A stretch of 64,000 nucleotides of DNA from Pseudohongiella acticola (GCF_001758195.1 NZ_MASR01000002.1:124001-188000), one strand, 5' to 3'. Shown: positions 16,910 through 27,177, counted from the first letter of the stretch. Made by a program: numbers and translations. Notes: generated from the sequence alone by a model not told the origin.

Positions 16910-17963
16910 GTTTTCCTGGCCCTGGGCGTTGCTGGCCCTTCCCCTGCCACTGTTGATCTATTTCCTGATTCCGCGGGCACCGCGACAGGACGCAGCCCTG
17001 CGTGTACCTTTTTATCGACGTCTGGTGCAGTTGCATACCGACTCTTCACGCAGTTTCAACAAGAACATCCTGATTCTGCTGTTCTGCACACTGATCTGGT
17101 TACTGGTAGTGGCGGCCGGCAGCCGTCCGCAATGGGTCGGTGAACCGATTGAGATTCCCACCACCGGGCGTGACATGATGCTGACCCTGGACCTGTCCGG
17201 CAGTATGGAAGCACGTGACATGTTCCTCAACAATACCCAGTTGTCGCGCTTTCAGGTGATGAAAGCGGTGATCAGCGATTTTGTCGAAAAACGTCAGGGT
17301 GACCGCCTCGGCATCGGCCTGTTTGCCGCCCATGCCTACGTCATGACACCCATGACACGCGATCTGGAAACGGTGGGACGTCTGGTGGAAGAGCTGGAAA
17401 TCGGCATGATTGACGAATCCGCCACCGCCATTGGTGACGCCATTGGTCTCAGCGTCAAACATCTGCGCGAACAGCCGGACAACAATCGCATCCTTATCCT
17501 GCTGACCGACGGCATTAACAATGCCGGCGAGCTGACACCCTCACAGGCGGCGCAACTGGCCCGTACCGAAGGTATCAAAATGCATATCGTGGGGGTTGCC
17601 TCGGACCAGTTTGCCCAACGTTCGCTGTTTGGCAATCGTGCTGGCGCACTGGTGTCGGAAATTGATGATGACGCCATGGCCGCCGCTGCCAACATGACCG
17701 GCGGCGAATATTTCCGCGCCCGCACGCTGGAAGACATGATACGTATCTATGACGATCTGGACGCGATGGAGCCGATCGAGCAGGACGAACAGACCTACCG
17801 GCCCATTACCCAGCTGTTTCACTGGCCACTGGGCATTGCTCTGCTGTTGAGCTTTTTGCTGGCCATGAGCGCGATGCCAGCGGCTGCGCGCACAACTGGC
17901 ACAAACAGCAGCAAAAAAGATGACAAAGCGGGTGCCGCGGCCGAGCCGGGAGCAGCCTCATGA
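16902..17963 (+). CDS. batA: VWA-domain membrane protein, BatA type
   Basis: This 353-residue membrane protein has two N-terminal helices (about 8-24 and 55-72), a periplasmic or cytoplasmic VWA domain, and a C-terminal helix (WPLGIALLLSFLLAMSAM). The metal-ion-dependent adhesion site is intact: DLSGSM (Asp97, Ser99, Ser101), the Thr in AYVMTPMTRD and LLTDGINN. The start is the ATG at 16902, which begins the BatA-like MLEFSWPWALLALPLPLLIY. An in-frame upstream start would add 24 unconserved residues. In Bacteroides, Bat proteins were linked to aerotolerance; here the role is open. Overlaps batB by four bases (ATGA). Confidence 0.92.
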   Translation: MLEFSWPWALLALPLPLLIYFLIPRAPRQDAALRVPFYRRLVQLHTDSSRSFNKNILILLFCTLIWLLVVAAGSRPQWVGEPIEIPTTGRDMMLTLDLSGSMEARDMFLNNTQLSRFQVMKAVISDFVEKRQGDRLGIGLFAAHAYVMTPMTRDLETVGRLVEELEIGMIDESATAIGDAIGLSVKHLREQPDNNRILILLTDGINNAGELTPSQAAQLARTEGIKMHIVGVASDQFAQRSLFGNRAGALVSEIDDDAMAAAANMTGGEYFRARTLEDMIRIYDDLDAMEPIEQDEQTYRPITQLFHWPLGIALLLSFLLAMSAMPAAARTTGTNSSKKDDKAGAAAEPGAAS

Positions 17964-19882
17964 CTGAATCATTAACCCTGATGCAGAGCCTGGCCCAGTT
18001 TCACTTCCTGCGGCCGTTGTGGTTGCTGGCATTGTTGCCCGCCCTGTTCTTCTTCAGCCGCCTGTGGCGTCTTGATGCCCAGGGCAGCGCCTGGCATAAA
18101 GTCATTGACAAAAGTCTGCTGCCTTACCTGCTCAACGCCAGCAAAAGCACATCCCAGCGCATGCCGCTGATACTGCTGATTGCCGCCTGGGTCATCGCCA
18201 CCCTGGCACTGGCCGGACCCACCTGGACCAAACAGACGCAACCGGTGCAGGAACGGCAGGAAGCCCTGGTGATTGTGCTGGACCTGAGTCTGGGCATGTT
18301 TGCCAACGACCAGGATCCCAACCGCATCACAGTGGCACGCCGCAAGATCATGGACCTGCTTGATACCCGCCGTGAAGGCCAGACTGCGCTGGTGGTGTAT
18401 GCCGGCGAAGCCCACATGGTAACGCCGCTGACCGATGATTCAGTCACCATCCGGGCCATGGTCCCTGCGCTCAGCCCCAATATCATGCCGGTTATCGGCA
18501 ACAACCCGGCGGAAGCCATCGCCATGGCCAACGCGCTGATGGACGACGCGTCGGCGGTCAATGGCCGTATTCTGCTGGTAACCCAGAATGTACCGCGCGA
18601 CCAGAACACCGCGATTCAGGAAATTCTCAGCCACAACCGCTACCCGCTGCACATCATCGGTGTGGGTACGCCCCAGGGCGCCGCCATTCCGGTCAGCAAC
18701 GGCGAGTTCCTGCGCGACAACAGCGGCCAGATGGTGGTCAGCGCCATGGACCGTGGCAACCTGCAGGCGCTCAGTAGCAGTCTTAATGGTCGCTACAGTG
18801 ACATCAGCATCAATGCATCGGACCTGGAATCAGTTTTGACTGACAGCCTGCTGCGCGGCGATGATGACAGTTATCTGGAATCGGACGAAGAAGTTGAATT
18901 ATGGCAGGACGCAGGCCCCTGGCTGCTGCTCCTGCTTTTGCCACTGTGTGCGCTGTGTTTCCGACGTGGCTGGGTGCTGCAGATTTCTCTCGGCGCGGGC
19001 CTCGTGCTGGCAGCATTGCCACCGCAACCGGCGATGGCCCAGCAGGATCCTCTCGAGCAGCAGGCGGAGCAACAGGCACTGGAAGCACAACCCAACGCCC
19101 CGACCCTGCTTAATGAGGAAGACCTGCAGGAAATGGCCATTGGTGGACCACCGGGTCAGGGTGAAGCGCAGCCTGCCCCCGAGCAGGGCTTTGACATCAG
19201 CAGCCTGTGGCTGAACCGTGATCAGCGTGGCGTGCGCGCATTGCAACAGGGGAACCCGCAAACGGCCACCCGCCTGTTTGAAACTCCCGAGTGGCAAGGC
19301 GCGGCCGCATTCCGTGCCGGTGACTATCAGGCGGCGATCAATGCCTTCAGTCAGGGCGACGACATCGACTCCATCTACAATCTGGGCAACGCGCTGGCCT
19401 TTGCCGAGCGCCTGGAAGAAGCCCTCGCCGCTTATGATCGTGTGCTGGCGCAGGACCCACAGCACGAAGATGCGCTCAAGAATAAAGCCATTGTTGAAGA
19501 CCTGCTGGAGGAACAGCAACAACAGGAGCAGGAGCAACAGGAACAGGAAGAGCAGGAACAACAGGAGCAGCAGGATTCACAAAGTGAATCTGACAGCGAC
19601 GACAGCGAACAGGATCAACAGCAGGAACAGCAAGAGCAGGAGCAGCAGGAACAGTCGGAACAAGAACAGGAGCAACAGCAGCAGGAAAGCGAGTCGGAAA
19701 ATGCCGATCAGGGTCAACAGCGCAGCGATGCCCAGGTGGAGCAGGAGGAAGACCAGGAATCACTGGAACAATTCCTGCGACGCATTGAAGACGACCCGGG
19801 CGAGCTGCTGCAGCGAAAATTCCAGTTTGAGTCGCGCCGACGTATGATCGAACGCAGAACCAGTGGACAGAACTCACAGTGA
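17960..19882 (+). CDS. batB: VWA-TPR protein, BatB/BatC-like fusion
   Basis: This 640-residue protein has N-terminal helices (about 18-33 and 68-86), a VWA domain (about 100-300) and a third helix (PWLLLLLLPLCALCFRRGW). A TPR segment follows (about 467-513, YNLGNALAFAERLEEALAAYDRVLAQ), then a Gln/Glu-rich low-complexity stretch (about 514-594) and a charged C terminus. The metal site is altered: DLSLGM at 108-113 has Gly112 where the second motif Ser is expected. Asp108, Ser110 and the later TPLTDDS remain. BatB (VWA) and BatC (TPR) functions appear fused here. It follows batA with an ATGA overlap. Confidence 0.9.
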   Translation: MTESLTLMQSLAQFHFLRPLWLLALLPALFFFSRLWRLDAQGSAWHKVIDKSLLPYLLNASKSTSQRMPLILLIAAWVIATLALAGPTWTKQTQPVQERQEALVIVLDLSLGMFANDQDPNRITVARRKIMDLLDTRREGQTALVVYAGEAHMVTPLTDDSVTIRAMVPALSPNIMPVIGNNPAEAIAMANALMDDASAVNGRILLVTQNVPRDQNTAIQEILSHNRYPLHIIGVGTPQGAAIPVSNGEFLRDNSGQMVVSAMDRGNLQALSSSLNGRYSDISINASDLESVLTDSLLRGDDDSYLESDEEVELWQDAGPWLLLLLLPLCALCFRRGWVLQISLGAGLVLAALPPQPAMAQQDPLEQQAEQQALEAQPNAPTLLNEEDLQEMAIGGPPGQGEAQPAPEQGFDISSLWLNRDQRGVRALQQGNPQTATRLFETPEWQGAAAFRAGDYQAAINAFSQGDDIDSIYNLGNALAFAERLEEALAAYDRVLAQDPQHEDALKNKAIVEDLLEEQQQQEQEQQEQEEQEQQEQQDSQSESDSDDSEQDQQQEQQEQEQQEQSEQEQEQQQQESESENADQGQQRSDAQVEQEEDQESLEQFLRRIEDDPGELLQRKFQFESRRRMIERRTSGQNSQ

Positions 19883-19892
19883 ACGGGGACTT

Positions 19893-21701
19893 ATGAGACA
19901 ACACATCAGGCTTTCAGGATTGACGTCGTGGTCTGCACCACTCGCCGTGCTGACGCTCACTTTGTTGGCACTGGTTTTACTGACACTGCCAACCAGCGTG
20001 CTGGCACAGCAGGCGCGGGTTGAAACCGAGCTCGACCGCACCGAACTTGCCCGTGGCGAAACGGTCACTCTGCGTATCCGCGTGTATGGCCAGCAGGGCG
20101 GCGTCGCCATTGACCTGGACCCGTTGCGCGAACAGTTTGAAATCGTCAGCACGCGCTCTGCCAGTCACCTGCGCTCAGTCAACAACCGCATAGAGTCCTG
20201 GACCGACTACATGCTGGTGCTGTTCCCGCTGGAACTGGGCGAGCAGCAGATTCCCCCGGTCGGTGTGGCCGGCCAGTTTACCGATCCCTATACCATCACT
20301 GTGAACGAACCCAGCGTCTCCGGACTGGCCAGCGGTCAGGACGTGCACATGGAAACGGTGATCAGCAAAGAGTCGGTCTACGTTCAGGAACAGCTGTTGT
20401 TTACCATCCGTCTGTATTACACCATTGCCGGCATCCGCAATCCGAATTTCACCGAAGTGGAGCCGGAGAATACCGTGGTGCAGTTGCTCGGGCAGCCACA
20501 CCAGTATGAGCAGCTGATTGATGGCCAGCGTTACGGTGTATATGAAAAAAATTATGTGCTGTTTCCCCAGCGCAGCGGTCCTCTTGAGATTCCCAACATC
20601 GTTTTCCGTGGTGAATTGACAGACGGCTCCAGCAACTTTGTCTTCCGCAACCCCAACATGAGGCCGGTGACGGCGTTCGCGCCAGGCTACAGCATTGACG
20701 TTAAAGGGCGACCAGACGCCTTCCCTACAGACAGCACCTGGCTGCCAGCCAGCGACATCCGGGTCGAGGAACGCTGGAGCGATGATATTACCCGTCTGCA
20801 ACCAGGCCAGTCGGTCACCCGGACCCTGACGGTCACTGGCAATGGCCTGGATGGCGCTGCACTACCACCATTGGGCCGCCCGGAAATAGACAAAATGAAT
20901 GTCTATCCGGAACCGCCGGTGATAGAACGCAGCATTATCGACGGCAATGTGGTCGGCAGCCGCACTGAAACCTACGAACTGGTCGCCACGGAAAACGGTT
21001 CGGTGGTGATACCGGAAATCAACCTGCCCTGGTGGGATGTTAATAACGACAGTCTGCGCCAGGCCATCGTGCCCTCCTCGTTTATTGTCGTGGAAGCACC
21101 TGGCAGCGCCGACATTGCTGACGAGGCTGCCACTGATCCGGCCAGCGACGGCGCACCGGGCAACCTGCTGCAACCCGAGATCACCGACGAGCTGCTCAGC
21201 GGCCGTCAGACGCCGGCCTGGATCCTCAGCAGTGTCTTTGCCTTACTGGCGCTAGTTGCACTGATTGCCTGGTGGTTTTGGCAACGCAATCGACAGACAA
21301 CGTCCAGCAAGCCGACCGTGGTGCGTACCCCGGTTTACGAGCGCGACATCGCCGAAGGACAGGAAAAGCTGGCATTCAAACAGCTTGAGTCCAGCCTGGC
21401 TGCGGCAGAACCCCTGCAGATTCGCCAGCACCTGATTGCATGGGGGCGTCAGTACTTCCGCGATGCTGGCCTGCACAACCTTGATGACCTGTCTGCCCGT
21501 TTTGCCAACAGCGAGCTGACAGCGTCGTGTCAAGCCTTGCAGGCAGCGATGTATGGCAGCAGCCAGGATCAGACCTTTGGCCGCACTGAACGCGATCAAC
21601 TGTCCTCTCTGCTCAGCGCCGAACGCCGTGCGCATCTGAAGAATGACCAGCGTCTGCAGCAGGCACAGCATTTTGACCTGCCGCCGCTTTACCGACAATG
21701 A
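19893..21701 (+). CDS. batD: BatD family protein (oxygen-tolerance type)
   Basis: This is a 602-residue protein with an N-terminal signal or anchor helix (LAVLTLTLLALVLLTLPTSVLA), a large periplasmic region of Ig-like repeats (VETELDRTELARGETVTL, VHMETVISKESVYVQEQLLF, GQSVTRTLTVTGNGL), a transmembrane helix at about 440-464 (WILSSVFALLALVALIAWWF) and a cytoplasmic helical tail. This layout is that of BatD. I chose the ATG at 19893 because GGGGA precedes it closely. A GTG at 19863 would overlap batB further. It is last in the six-gene cluster and probably assembles with BatA/BatB in the membrane. Confidence 0.88.
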   Translation: MRQHIRLSGLTSWSAPLAVLTLTLLALVLLTLPTSVLAQQARVETELDRTELARGETVTLRIRVYGQQGGVAIDLDPLREQFEIVSTRSASHLRSVNNRIESWTDYMLVLFPLELGEQQIPPVGVAGQFTDPYTITVNEPSVSGLASGQDVHMETVISKESVYVQEQLLFTIRLYYTIAGIRNPNFTEVEPENTVVQLLGQPHQYEQLIDGQRYGVYEKNYVLFPQRSGPLEIPNIVFRGELTDGSSNFVFRNPNMRPVTAFAPGYSIDVKGRPDAFPTDSTWLPASDIRVEERWSDDITRLQPGQSVTRTLTVTGNGLDGAALPPLGRPEIDKMNVYPEPPVIERSIIDGNVVGSRTETYELVATENGSVVIPEINLPWWDVNNDSLRQAIVPSSFIVVEAPGSADIADEAATDPASDGAPGNLLQPEITDELLSGRQTPAWILSSVFALLALVALIAWWFWQRNRQTTSSKPTVVRTPVYERDIAEGQEKLAFKQLESSLAAAEPLQIRQHLIAWGRQYFRDAGLHNLDDLSARFANSELTASCQALQAAMYGSSQDQTFGRTERDQLSSLLSAERRAHLKNDQRLQQAQHFDLPPLYRQ

Positions 21702-21722
21702 AGCAACAGTAACGCCTTGCCA

Positions 21723-22076
21723 ATGAAGAACTCACGCCCGGTTTACAGCACAGACAAAGGCCGTCTGTGCCCTGCCTGTCTTAATGCCACCAGCGCCTGC
21801 ACCTGCAAGACCGAGGCGGCAGCGCTGCCGGTCGGTGATGGTAATGTCAAAGTACGCCGGGAAACCAAAGGCCGGAAAGGCAAAGGTGTCAGCCTGATAG
21901 AGGGACTGGCGCTGACGCCAGCGGAACTGGATGCACTGGCCAAACAGTTAAAAACGCGCTGTGGCAGTGGCGGTGCCGTGAAGAACGGCATCATCGAAAT
22001 ACAGGGCGATCACCGCCCTGTGATTATCGAATTTCTCAAAAACAAAGGCATCAACGCAAAACTGGCCGGTGGCTGA
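21723..22076 (+). CDS. yciH: SUI1/eIF1-family protein (YciH-like)
   Basis: This 117-residue protein is related to translation initiation factor eIF1. The SUI1 core runs from VKVRRETKGRKGKGVSLIEGL through LKTRCGSGGAVKNGIIEIQGDH to FLKNKGINAKLAGG. An N-terminal CPACLNATSACTC suggests a small metal site. In E. coli YciH can inhibit translation initiation under stress. The ATG at 21723 is preferred to the TTG two codons earlier; neither has a strong ribosome site. It lies 21 bases after batD, and is convergent with purF with only 17 bases between stops. Confidence 0.92.
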   Translation: MKNSRPVYSTDKGRLCPACLNATSACTCKTEAAALPVGDGNVKVRRETKGRKGKGVSLIEGLALTPAELDALAKQLKTRCGSGGAVKNGIIEIQGDHRPVIIEFLKNKGINAKLAGG

Positions 22077-22093
22077 AACGCGTCACCAGGGAC

Positions 22094-23599
22094 TCACGCT
22101 TCAGCCTCGTCGGCTGGTTCCGGCACCTTGCGTGTGCGTTTTTTGGCCAGGTCATTACGCGCCTCTTCCAGCGCCTTCAGGTAAGCATCATCCACATCAC
22201 CGGTGACGTATTTACCGTCAAACACAGCGCAGTCAAACTGCGTGATGTTGGGATTGCCTTCGTGTGAGGCGGAAATCAGATCTTCCAGGTCCTGGAAAAT
22301 AAGCCAGTCGGCACCTATCAGCGTTTCCACTTCTTTCTCGGTGCGACCATGCGCGATCAGTTCCGTGGCAGCCGGCATATCGATGCCATAGACGTTGGGG
22401 TAACGCACCGGTGGCGCAGCCGACGCAAAGTAGACATTGCGCGCTCCAGCATCGCGTGCCATCTGGATAATCTGCCGGCATGTGGTACCACGCACAATGG
22501 AGTCATCCACCAGCAGTACATTCTTGCCACGGAATTCCAGTTCGATGGCATTCAGCTTCTGACGTACCGATTTACGGCGCTCGCTCTGCCCCGGCATGAT
22601 GAAGGTACGGCCAATATATCGATTCTTGACAAAACCTTCACGGTATTTGACGCCAAGACGATTGGCCAGTTCCAGCGCGGAGGTACGACTGGTATCCGGG
22701 ATGGGAATGACCACATCAATATCATGATCAGGACGCAGCTGCTGCAGTTTATCTGCGAGCTTTTCACCCATGCGCAACCGGGCCTTGTAAACGGAAATGC
22801 CATCCATCAACGAATCCGGGCGAGCAAAATAGACGTGTTCAAAAATACAGGGAGTATACGGCGCGGGCTCGGCGCACAGCCGGGTATGCAGGTTGCCATT
22901 AATATCAATATAGACACCTTCGCCCGGTGCCACATCGCGGACCAGAGTAAAACCCTGCGAATCCAGTGCAACGCTCTCGGAGGCCAGCATGTATTCGGTT
23001 TTACCGTCGCGCTCGCGCTTGCCAAACACAAGGGGGCGGATGCCATTCTTGTCACGAAACCCGACAATGCCATAACCCGTGATCATCACCAGGGCGACGA
23101 AGCCGCCACGACATCGACGATGCACGCCTTCCACGGCAGCAAACACATCATCTGCCGTTGGTGCCATTTTGCCGACCTGTTGCAGTTCATGAGCAAACAC
23201 ATTGAGCAGGACTTCGGAGTCGGAGTCGGTATTGATGTGACGCAGATCTTCAGAGAACAACTCCTCACTCAGTTCGGCGGAATTGGTCAGATTGCCGTTG
23301 TGGGCCAGGCACAGGCCGTACGGAGAGTTGACGTAAAAAGGCTGGGCCAGTGCCGGACTGGAACTGCCGGCGGTCGGATAACGAACATGACCAATGCCCA
23401 TCTTGCCTGCCAGACGGCGCATGTGGCGGGTACGAAACACATCCTTGACCAGGCCGTTGTCCTTGCGCAGATTCAGATTGCCGTTGTCGTCCGTTGCGAT
23501 CCCTGCGGCGTCCTGCCCACGGTGCTGAAGCACCGTCAGGGTATCGTATAAACTCACTGCCACGTCAGACTGACCGACAACTCCGACTAAACCACACAT
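22094..23599 (-). CDS. purF: Amidophosphoribosyltransferase (PurF)
   Basis: This is the first committed enzyme of purine synthesis, converting PRPP and glutamine to phosphoribosylamine. The N-terminal class II amidotransferase domain starts MCGLVGVVG with Cys as nucleophile (after Met removal) and has [11 protein letters not shown] and [11 protein letters not shown]. The C-terminal PRTase domain has VVIPIPDTS and the PRPP site [17 protein letters not shown]. Length is 501 residues (E. coli 505). It is the last gene of the run from fimV, with cvpA 45 bases upstream. The purF-cvpA pairing is a long-known arrangement. Confidence 0.98.
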   Translation of the reverse strand: MCGLVGVVGQSDVAVSLYDTLTVLQHRGQDAAGIATDDNGNLNLRKDNGLVKDVFRTRHMRRLAGKMGIGHVRYPTAGSSSPALAQPFYVNSPYGLCLAHNGNLTNSAELSEELFSEDLRHINTDSDSEVLLNVFAHELQQVGKMAPTADDVFAAVEGVHRRCRGGFVALVMITGYGIVGFRDKNGIRPLVFGKRERDGKTEYMLASESVALDSQGFTLVRDVAPGEGVYIDINGNLHTRLCAEPAPYTPCIFEHVYFARPDSLMDGISVYKARLRMGEKLADKLQQLRPDHDIDVVIPIPDTSRTSALELANRLGVKYREGFVKNRYIGRTFIMPGQSERRKSVRQKLNAIELEFRGKNVLLVDDSIVRGTTCRQIIQMARDAGARNVYFASAAPPVRYPNVYGIDMPAATELIAHGRTEKEVETLIGADWLIFQDLEDLISASHEGNPNITQFDCAVFDGKYVTGDVDDAYLKALEEARNDLAKKRTRKVPEPADEAEA

Positions 23600-23644
23600 G
23601 CAAAATACTCCGTAAACCGCGTCAACAACAGGTTGCGCAAAAAA

Positions 23645-24121
23645 TCAGATTTCTGTCTCCGGCTCGACAAAAAAGCCACTGCCCCAGTCGATGACAATCT
23701 GGATATAGGGCAGAGACCGGGATTCTATCCACCAACTTCGATCCGAATAGAACTCGGCAGCAAAATACACCGCCACGGCGACAATCAGTACGCCCCGGGC
23801 AATGCCAAACAACGCGCCCAGCAACCGGTCAGTGACCTGTAAACCTGCCATGCTGATCAGACGGGTCATAAAATGATTGATCATGGCGCCGAGCAACAGG
23901 GTGACAAAACACAGCAGTGCGAATGCCAGCACATAACGTGCCGTTTCGTTATCGGTAATACTGTCAAACAATGGCGCCAGATGCGGGCTGTACAGGCGCG
24001 CCACAACAATGGCGGCGATCCACGCCAGCAGTGACAGCACCTCGCGTACAAAACCGCGCCACAGACCAAAAATGCTCGACGCTACCACCACCAACAGTAT
24101 GCTGATATCCAGCAGGTTCAT
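23645..24121 (-). CDS. cvpA: CvpA family membrane protein
   Basis: This is a 158-residue inner membrane protein with about four transmembrane helices (starting LLDISILLVVVASSIFGLWRG, then LLSLLAWIAAIVVARLY, YVLAFALLCFVTLLLGAMIN, ALFGIARGVLIVAVAVYF). The motif GLWRGFVREVLSL is the family signature. CvpA was found through colicin V export and is implicated in envelope homeostasis. Its position directly before purF is conserved in many gammaproteobacteria. Confidence 0.93.
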   Translation of the reverse strand: MNLLDISILLVVVASSIFGLWRGFVREVLSLLAWIAAIVVARLYSPHLAPLFDSITDNETARYVLAFALLCFVTLLLGAMINHFMTRLISMAGLQVTDRLLGALFGIARGVLIVAVAVYFAAEFYSDRSWWIESRSLPYIQIVIDWGSGFFVEPETEI

Positions 24122-24200
24122 GCTGCACTCTCCTCTTGATCAGACCCTTGATCAGCGTCTGTTTTCGGCGTCACTGCAATCGGATGCGAACTGTGCAGTT

Positions 24201-24908
24201 TCACAGCGGCTCGATTTCGTATCGCACGATCAGTCCGTTAAGCTCAAAATCCTGCCGCAATTGTTCCAGTAGCGTTGCCGCTGCATTACGGTCCACAACG
24301 GGTCCGACAAATACACCGGTCAGTATGCCCTGGCTGGAGTCCATGCGTCGGGTGTAAGCCCGGTGGCCGGCATCCTGCAGGCGGGTGACCAGATTGCTGG
24401 CATTGGTGGCATTGCCAAATGACGCCAGGCGCACACTGAAACCTTCCGGTAAGCCCTGGTTATCCAGCGTCGGTGCAGTGGTGGTCGCTGTGCTGGCGGT
24501 GGCCGGTGTTGCCTCCGGTTCATCCGGTGTCTGCGCCGGCGCTGGCGAAGATTGTGAGGATTGGGAAGAGCCTGCTACCGTCCCGGATTCCGGATCGGCA
24601 GTCGTGTCGGTTTCAGACGCGGGTGTGGAGACGACAGAAGTAGCGTCAGGGTCGGCGCCGGTATCGGGCACATTACTGAGCCGAATCGCGTCAGTGTCGG
24701 CAGTAATCACCGGCCGTTGCGGATCGGTGCGCGCGGCTTCAGGCCGGGTCGGACGTTCAGGAATGCTGGTTTGCAGCACGGGCTGATAACTGCCCTCTCC
24801 ATCAAAAATCACCGGCAGCAGGACCAATGCCACCACGGCCAGCACCAGTGTACCTATCAGTCTTTGCCGGGTGTTCTGATTCAAAGCGTGTCTGCCTCTT
24901 TCAGTCAC
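24201..24908 (-). CDS. dedD: SPOR domain protein (DedD-like)
   Basis: This is a 235-residue single-pass inner membrane protein. It has a short cytoplasmic N terminus, a helix (GTLVLAVVALVLLPVIF, about 19-35), a long Pro/Thr/Ser/Asp-rich periplasmic linker and a C-terminal SPOR domain (about 155-235: FSVRLASFGNATNASNLVTR, GVFVGPVVDRNAAATLLEQ). SPOR domains bind denuded peptidoglycan at the division septum. It overlaps folC by four bases, as in the folC-dedD-cvpA order known from other gammaproteobacteria. The symbol rests on that order and architecture. Confidence 0.87.
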   Translation of the reverse strand: MTERGRHALNQNTRQRLIGTLVLAVVALVLLPVIFDGEGSYQPVLQTSIPERPTRPEAARTDPQRPVITADTDAIRLSNVPDTGADPDATSVVSTPASETDTTADPESGTVAGSSQSSQSSPAPAQTPDEPEATPATASTATTTAPTLDNQGLPEGFSVRLASFGNATNASNLVTRLQDAGHRAYTRRMDSSQGILTGVFVGPVVDRNAAATLLEQLRQDFELNGLIVRYEIEPL

Positions 24909-26293
24909 TGTCGAGCCGATATGCTCGACATCGCGTCTGACACTGTAATAAACGAACCGGTCACCACAATGATGTCGCCGTCTTCGGCATCGTTGCAGGC
25001 TGCAGCGAGTGCCTCACCCACGGATGTGAAGGGCGTCAATGCTGCCATTGTACGCCCGGCGGCACCCAATTGACGTAGTTTTTCCGTCAGGGTTTCGGCC
25101 GGCAAGCAACGGGGCAGATCGAAGTGCGCAATATACCAGAAGTCAGTCTGCTTTTCTAAGGCCTGATAGAATCCGGCATGATCTTTATCTGCCATCATCG
25201 CCAGCACCACCCGCACCGACGCAATGCGGCCTTGCTGAAGCAATATCTGCTGTCGTCGATGCTGTATCGCGGCGGCCAGTGACTGCCCCGCTTGCGGGTT
25301 ATGGGCAACATCCATGACCACAGGCACCGGGACCTCCGGCGGCAAGATCCACTGTTGCCGACCGGGCAGCTGGAGCCGTGCCAGGACGGCAGGAAGTTGT
25401 GATTGCAGCCAGGGTTCGGGGGGCAGCAGACCGCTCAGGCAGACCGCCTGCAACGCGCCGGCAATATTGTTGACCGCCAGCGTTGCCGGCGGTAGTCCGC
25501 TAACTGTCAACTGCCGGGATTGGCTGACGCCATCTGACGCTGACGGCGCTGACCGACCTCGCCAGCTCCAGCTGTCATCAACCAGCGACGGCGATGCCAT
25601 AAAATCGTGACCTGCGCGATACACCGGACATGACAGTGCAGCTGCTGCCTGCAGCAAGGCAGCGGGTGGATCTGATTCGGTGCAAACCACCACTTTACCC
25701 GCGCGGAAAATGCCGGCTTTTTCCACCGCAATCGCATCGCGGGTATCGCCCAACCATTCCTGATGGTCAAGACCGATGCTGGAGATTACTGCAATATCGG
25801 CATCAACAATATTGACCGCATCCAGGCGCCCGCCCAGCCCAACCTCCAACACCATGACATCGAGCCCGGCCTGCTGAAAAATCAGCAGTGCCGCCAGCGT
25901 GCCGAATTCGAAATAGGTCAGGGAAACGTCTTCACGGGCCTGCTCAATGCTGACAAAGGCCTGCACAATGCTGGCGTCGCTGACCGGTTCGCCCTGTATA
26001 CAGATGCGTTCGTTGTAGTGAAGAAGGTGGGGAGAGGTATAACTGCCGACACGTTTGCCAGCGGCGCGCAGAACGGCATCAATAACAGCGACATGACTGC
26101 CTTTGCCATTGGTGCCGGTTACCGTAATGACCAGAGGTGAGTCGTCAGTGCGCGTCAGCGTCAGCCCCAGTCGCCGGGCAACGACGTCCAGCCGCTCCAG
26201 CCCCATGTCTATTTCATTGGGGTGAAGCTGCTGTATTCGGGCCAGCCAACTTTTTAGATCCAGATCCAGACCCAGATCAGCGGCTGCGGTCAT
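24905..26293 (-). CDS. folC: Bifunctional dihydrofolate/folylpolyglutamate synthase
   Basis: This Mur-ligase-like enzyme adds glutamate to dihydropteroate and extends the polyglutamate tail of folates. The P-loop VTGTNGKGSHV is at about 57-67, followed by GSYTSPHLLHYNERI. Further signatures are FEFGTLAALLIFQQAGLDVMVLEVGLGGRLDAVN, ISSIGLDHQEWLGDT, KAGIFRAGK, and in the C-terminal domain DVAHNPQAGQSLAAAI. Length is 462 residues, slightly above E. coli (422). It is separated from accD by only two bases. Confidence 0.95.
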   Translation of the reverse strand: MTAAADLGLDLDLKSWLARIQQLHPNEIDMGLERLDVVARRLGLTLTRTDDSPLVITVTGTNGKGSHVAVIDAVLRAAGKRVGSYTSPHLLHYNERICIQGEPVSDASIVQAFVSIEQAREDVSLTYFEFGTLAALLIFQQAGLDVMVLEVGLGGRLDAVNIVDADIAVISSIGLDHQEWLGDTRDAIAVEKAGIFRAGKVVVCTESDPPAALLQAAAALSCPVYRAGHDFMASPSLVDDSWSWRGRSAPSASDGVSQSRQLTVSGLPPATLAVNNIAGALQAVCLSGLLPPEPWLQSQLPAVLARLQLPGRQQWILPPEVPVPVVMDVAHNPQAGQSLAAAIQHRRQQILLQQGRIASVRVVLAMMADKDHAGFYQALEKQTDFWYIAHFDLPRCLPAETLTEKLRQLGAAGRTMAALTPFTSVGEALAAACNDAEDGDIIVVTGSFITVSDAMSSISARQ

Positions 26294-26295
26294 GG

Positions 26296-27177
26296 TCAGG
26301 CAGCCGGTGGCAGTTGCATCAGCTTGCCAACAAGCCCGGCAATGGTATCGCGCATCTCTTTTCGATGACAGATCATGTCAATGGCACCGTGCTCAAGCAG
26401 GAACTCGGCACGCTGGAAACCTTCCGGTAACTTGACCCGCACCGTCTGCCGGATAACGTCAGGACCGGTAAAGCCTACCAGCGCTCGTGGTTCAGCGATG
26501 TTGATATCGCCCAGCATGGCCAGACTGGCCGAAACGCCGCCGTAGACCGGATCCACGAGTACGGAAATAAAGGGCAGACCATTTTCGCGCAGCCGTTCCA
26601 GTGCGGCCGAGGTTTTGGCCATCTGCATCAGGGAAATAAGCGCTTCCTGCATGCGCGCACCGCCACTGGTAGAAAAACACACCAGCGGCAATTTCTGGGC
26701 GATACAACTGTTAACCGCCTGCACAAATTTTTCACCGACAACCGCACCCATGGAGCCGCCGATAAACCCGAATTCAAACGCCGCGATAATCATGTCCACG
26801 GACATGACCCGACCCTGAACCACGATCAGGGCATCACGCTCACCCGTGCTTTTCTGCGCCGCTGACAAACGGTCTTTGTACTTCTTCAGATCTTTGAATT
26901 TGAGGATATCAACCGGTTCGATATCGGTGAACAGCTCCTGCTGCCCTTCGGTATCGAGGAACAGTTCCAGGCGCCGACGCGCCGAAATACGCATATGGTG
27001 GTCACACTTGGGGCAGACCTCCTGATTACGTTCCAGGTCCGGACGGTACAGCACCGCTTCACAACGCGGGCATTTTTTCCACAGCCCCTCGGGCACACTG
27101 GACTTCTGTTTGCCGTTGCCTTCCGGGGTGGTACTGCTGTTTCGAATCGATGGGAGGATCTTGTTAATCCAGCTCAT
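26296..27177 (-). CDS. accD: Acetyl-CoA carboxylase carboxyltransferase beta subunit
   Basis: This is the beta half of the carboxyltransferase that makes malonyl-CoA for fatty acid synthesis. The N-terminal zinc ribbon is visible as CPRCEAVL and CPKCDHHM (four Cys). The crotonase-type CoA-binding core follows: [54 protein letters not shown] and [12 protein letters not shown]. Length is 293 residues. Its place between trpA and folC is conserved in this group. Upstream (27210-27246) is an ACTATAAC/GTTATAGT dyad that might be regulatory. Confidence 0.97.
   Translation of the reverse strand: MSWINKILPSIRNSSTTPEGNGKQKSSVPEGLWKKCPRCEAVLYRPDLERNQEVCPKCDHHMRISARRRLELFLDTEGQQELFTDIEPVDILKFKDLKKYKDRLSAAQKSTGERDALIVVQGRVMSVDMIIAAFEFGFIGGSMGAVVGEKFVQAVNSCIAQKLPLVCFSTSGGARMQEALISLMQMAKTSAALERLRENGLPFISVLVDPVYGGVSASLAMLGDINIAEPRALVGFTGPDVIRQTVRVKLPEGFQRAEFLLEHGAIDMICHRKEMRDTIAGLVGKLMQLPPAA

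Noticed and set aside
14262-21701. MoxR-Bat cluster as a new defence or toxin system
   Set aside because: Gene order and domains match the widespread MoxR/DUF58/DUF4381/BatABD clusters, and no effector or nuclease is linked.
22349-23551. 400-codon plus-strand frame over purF
   Set aside because: It is the complement of a secure PurF gene, resembles no family, and reflects codon bias.
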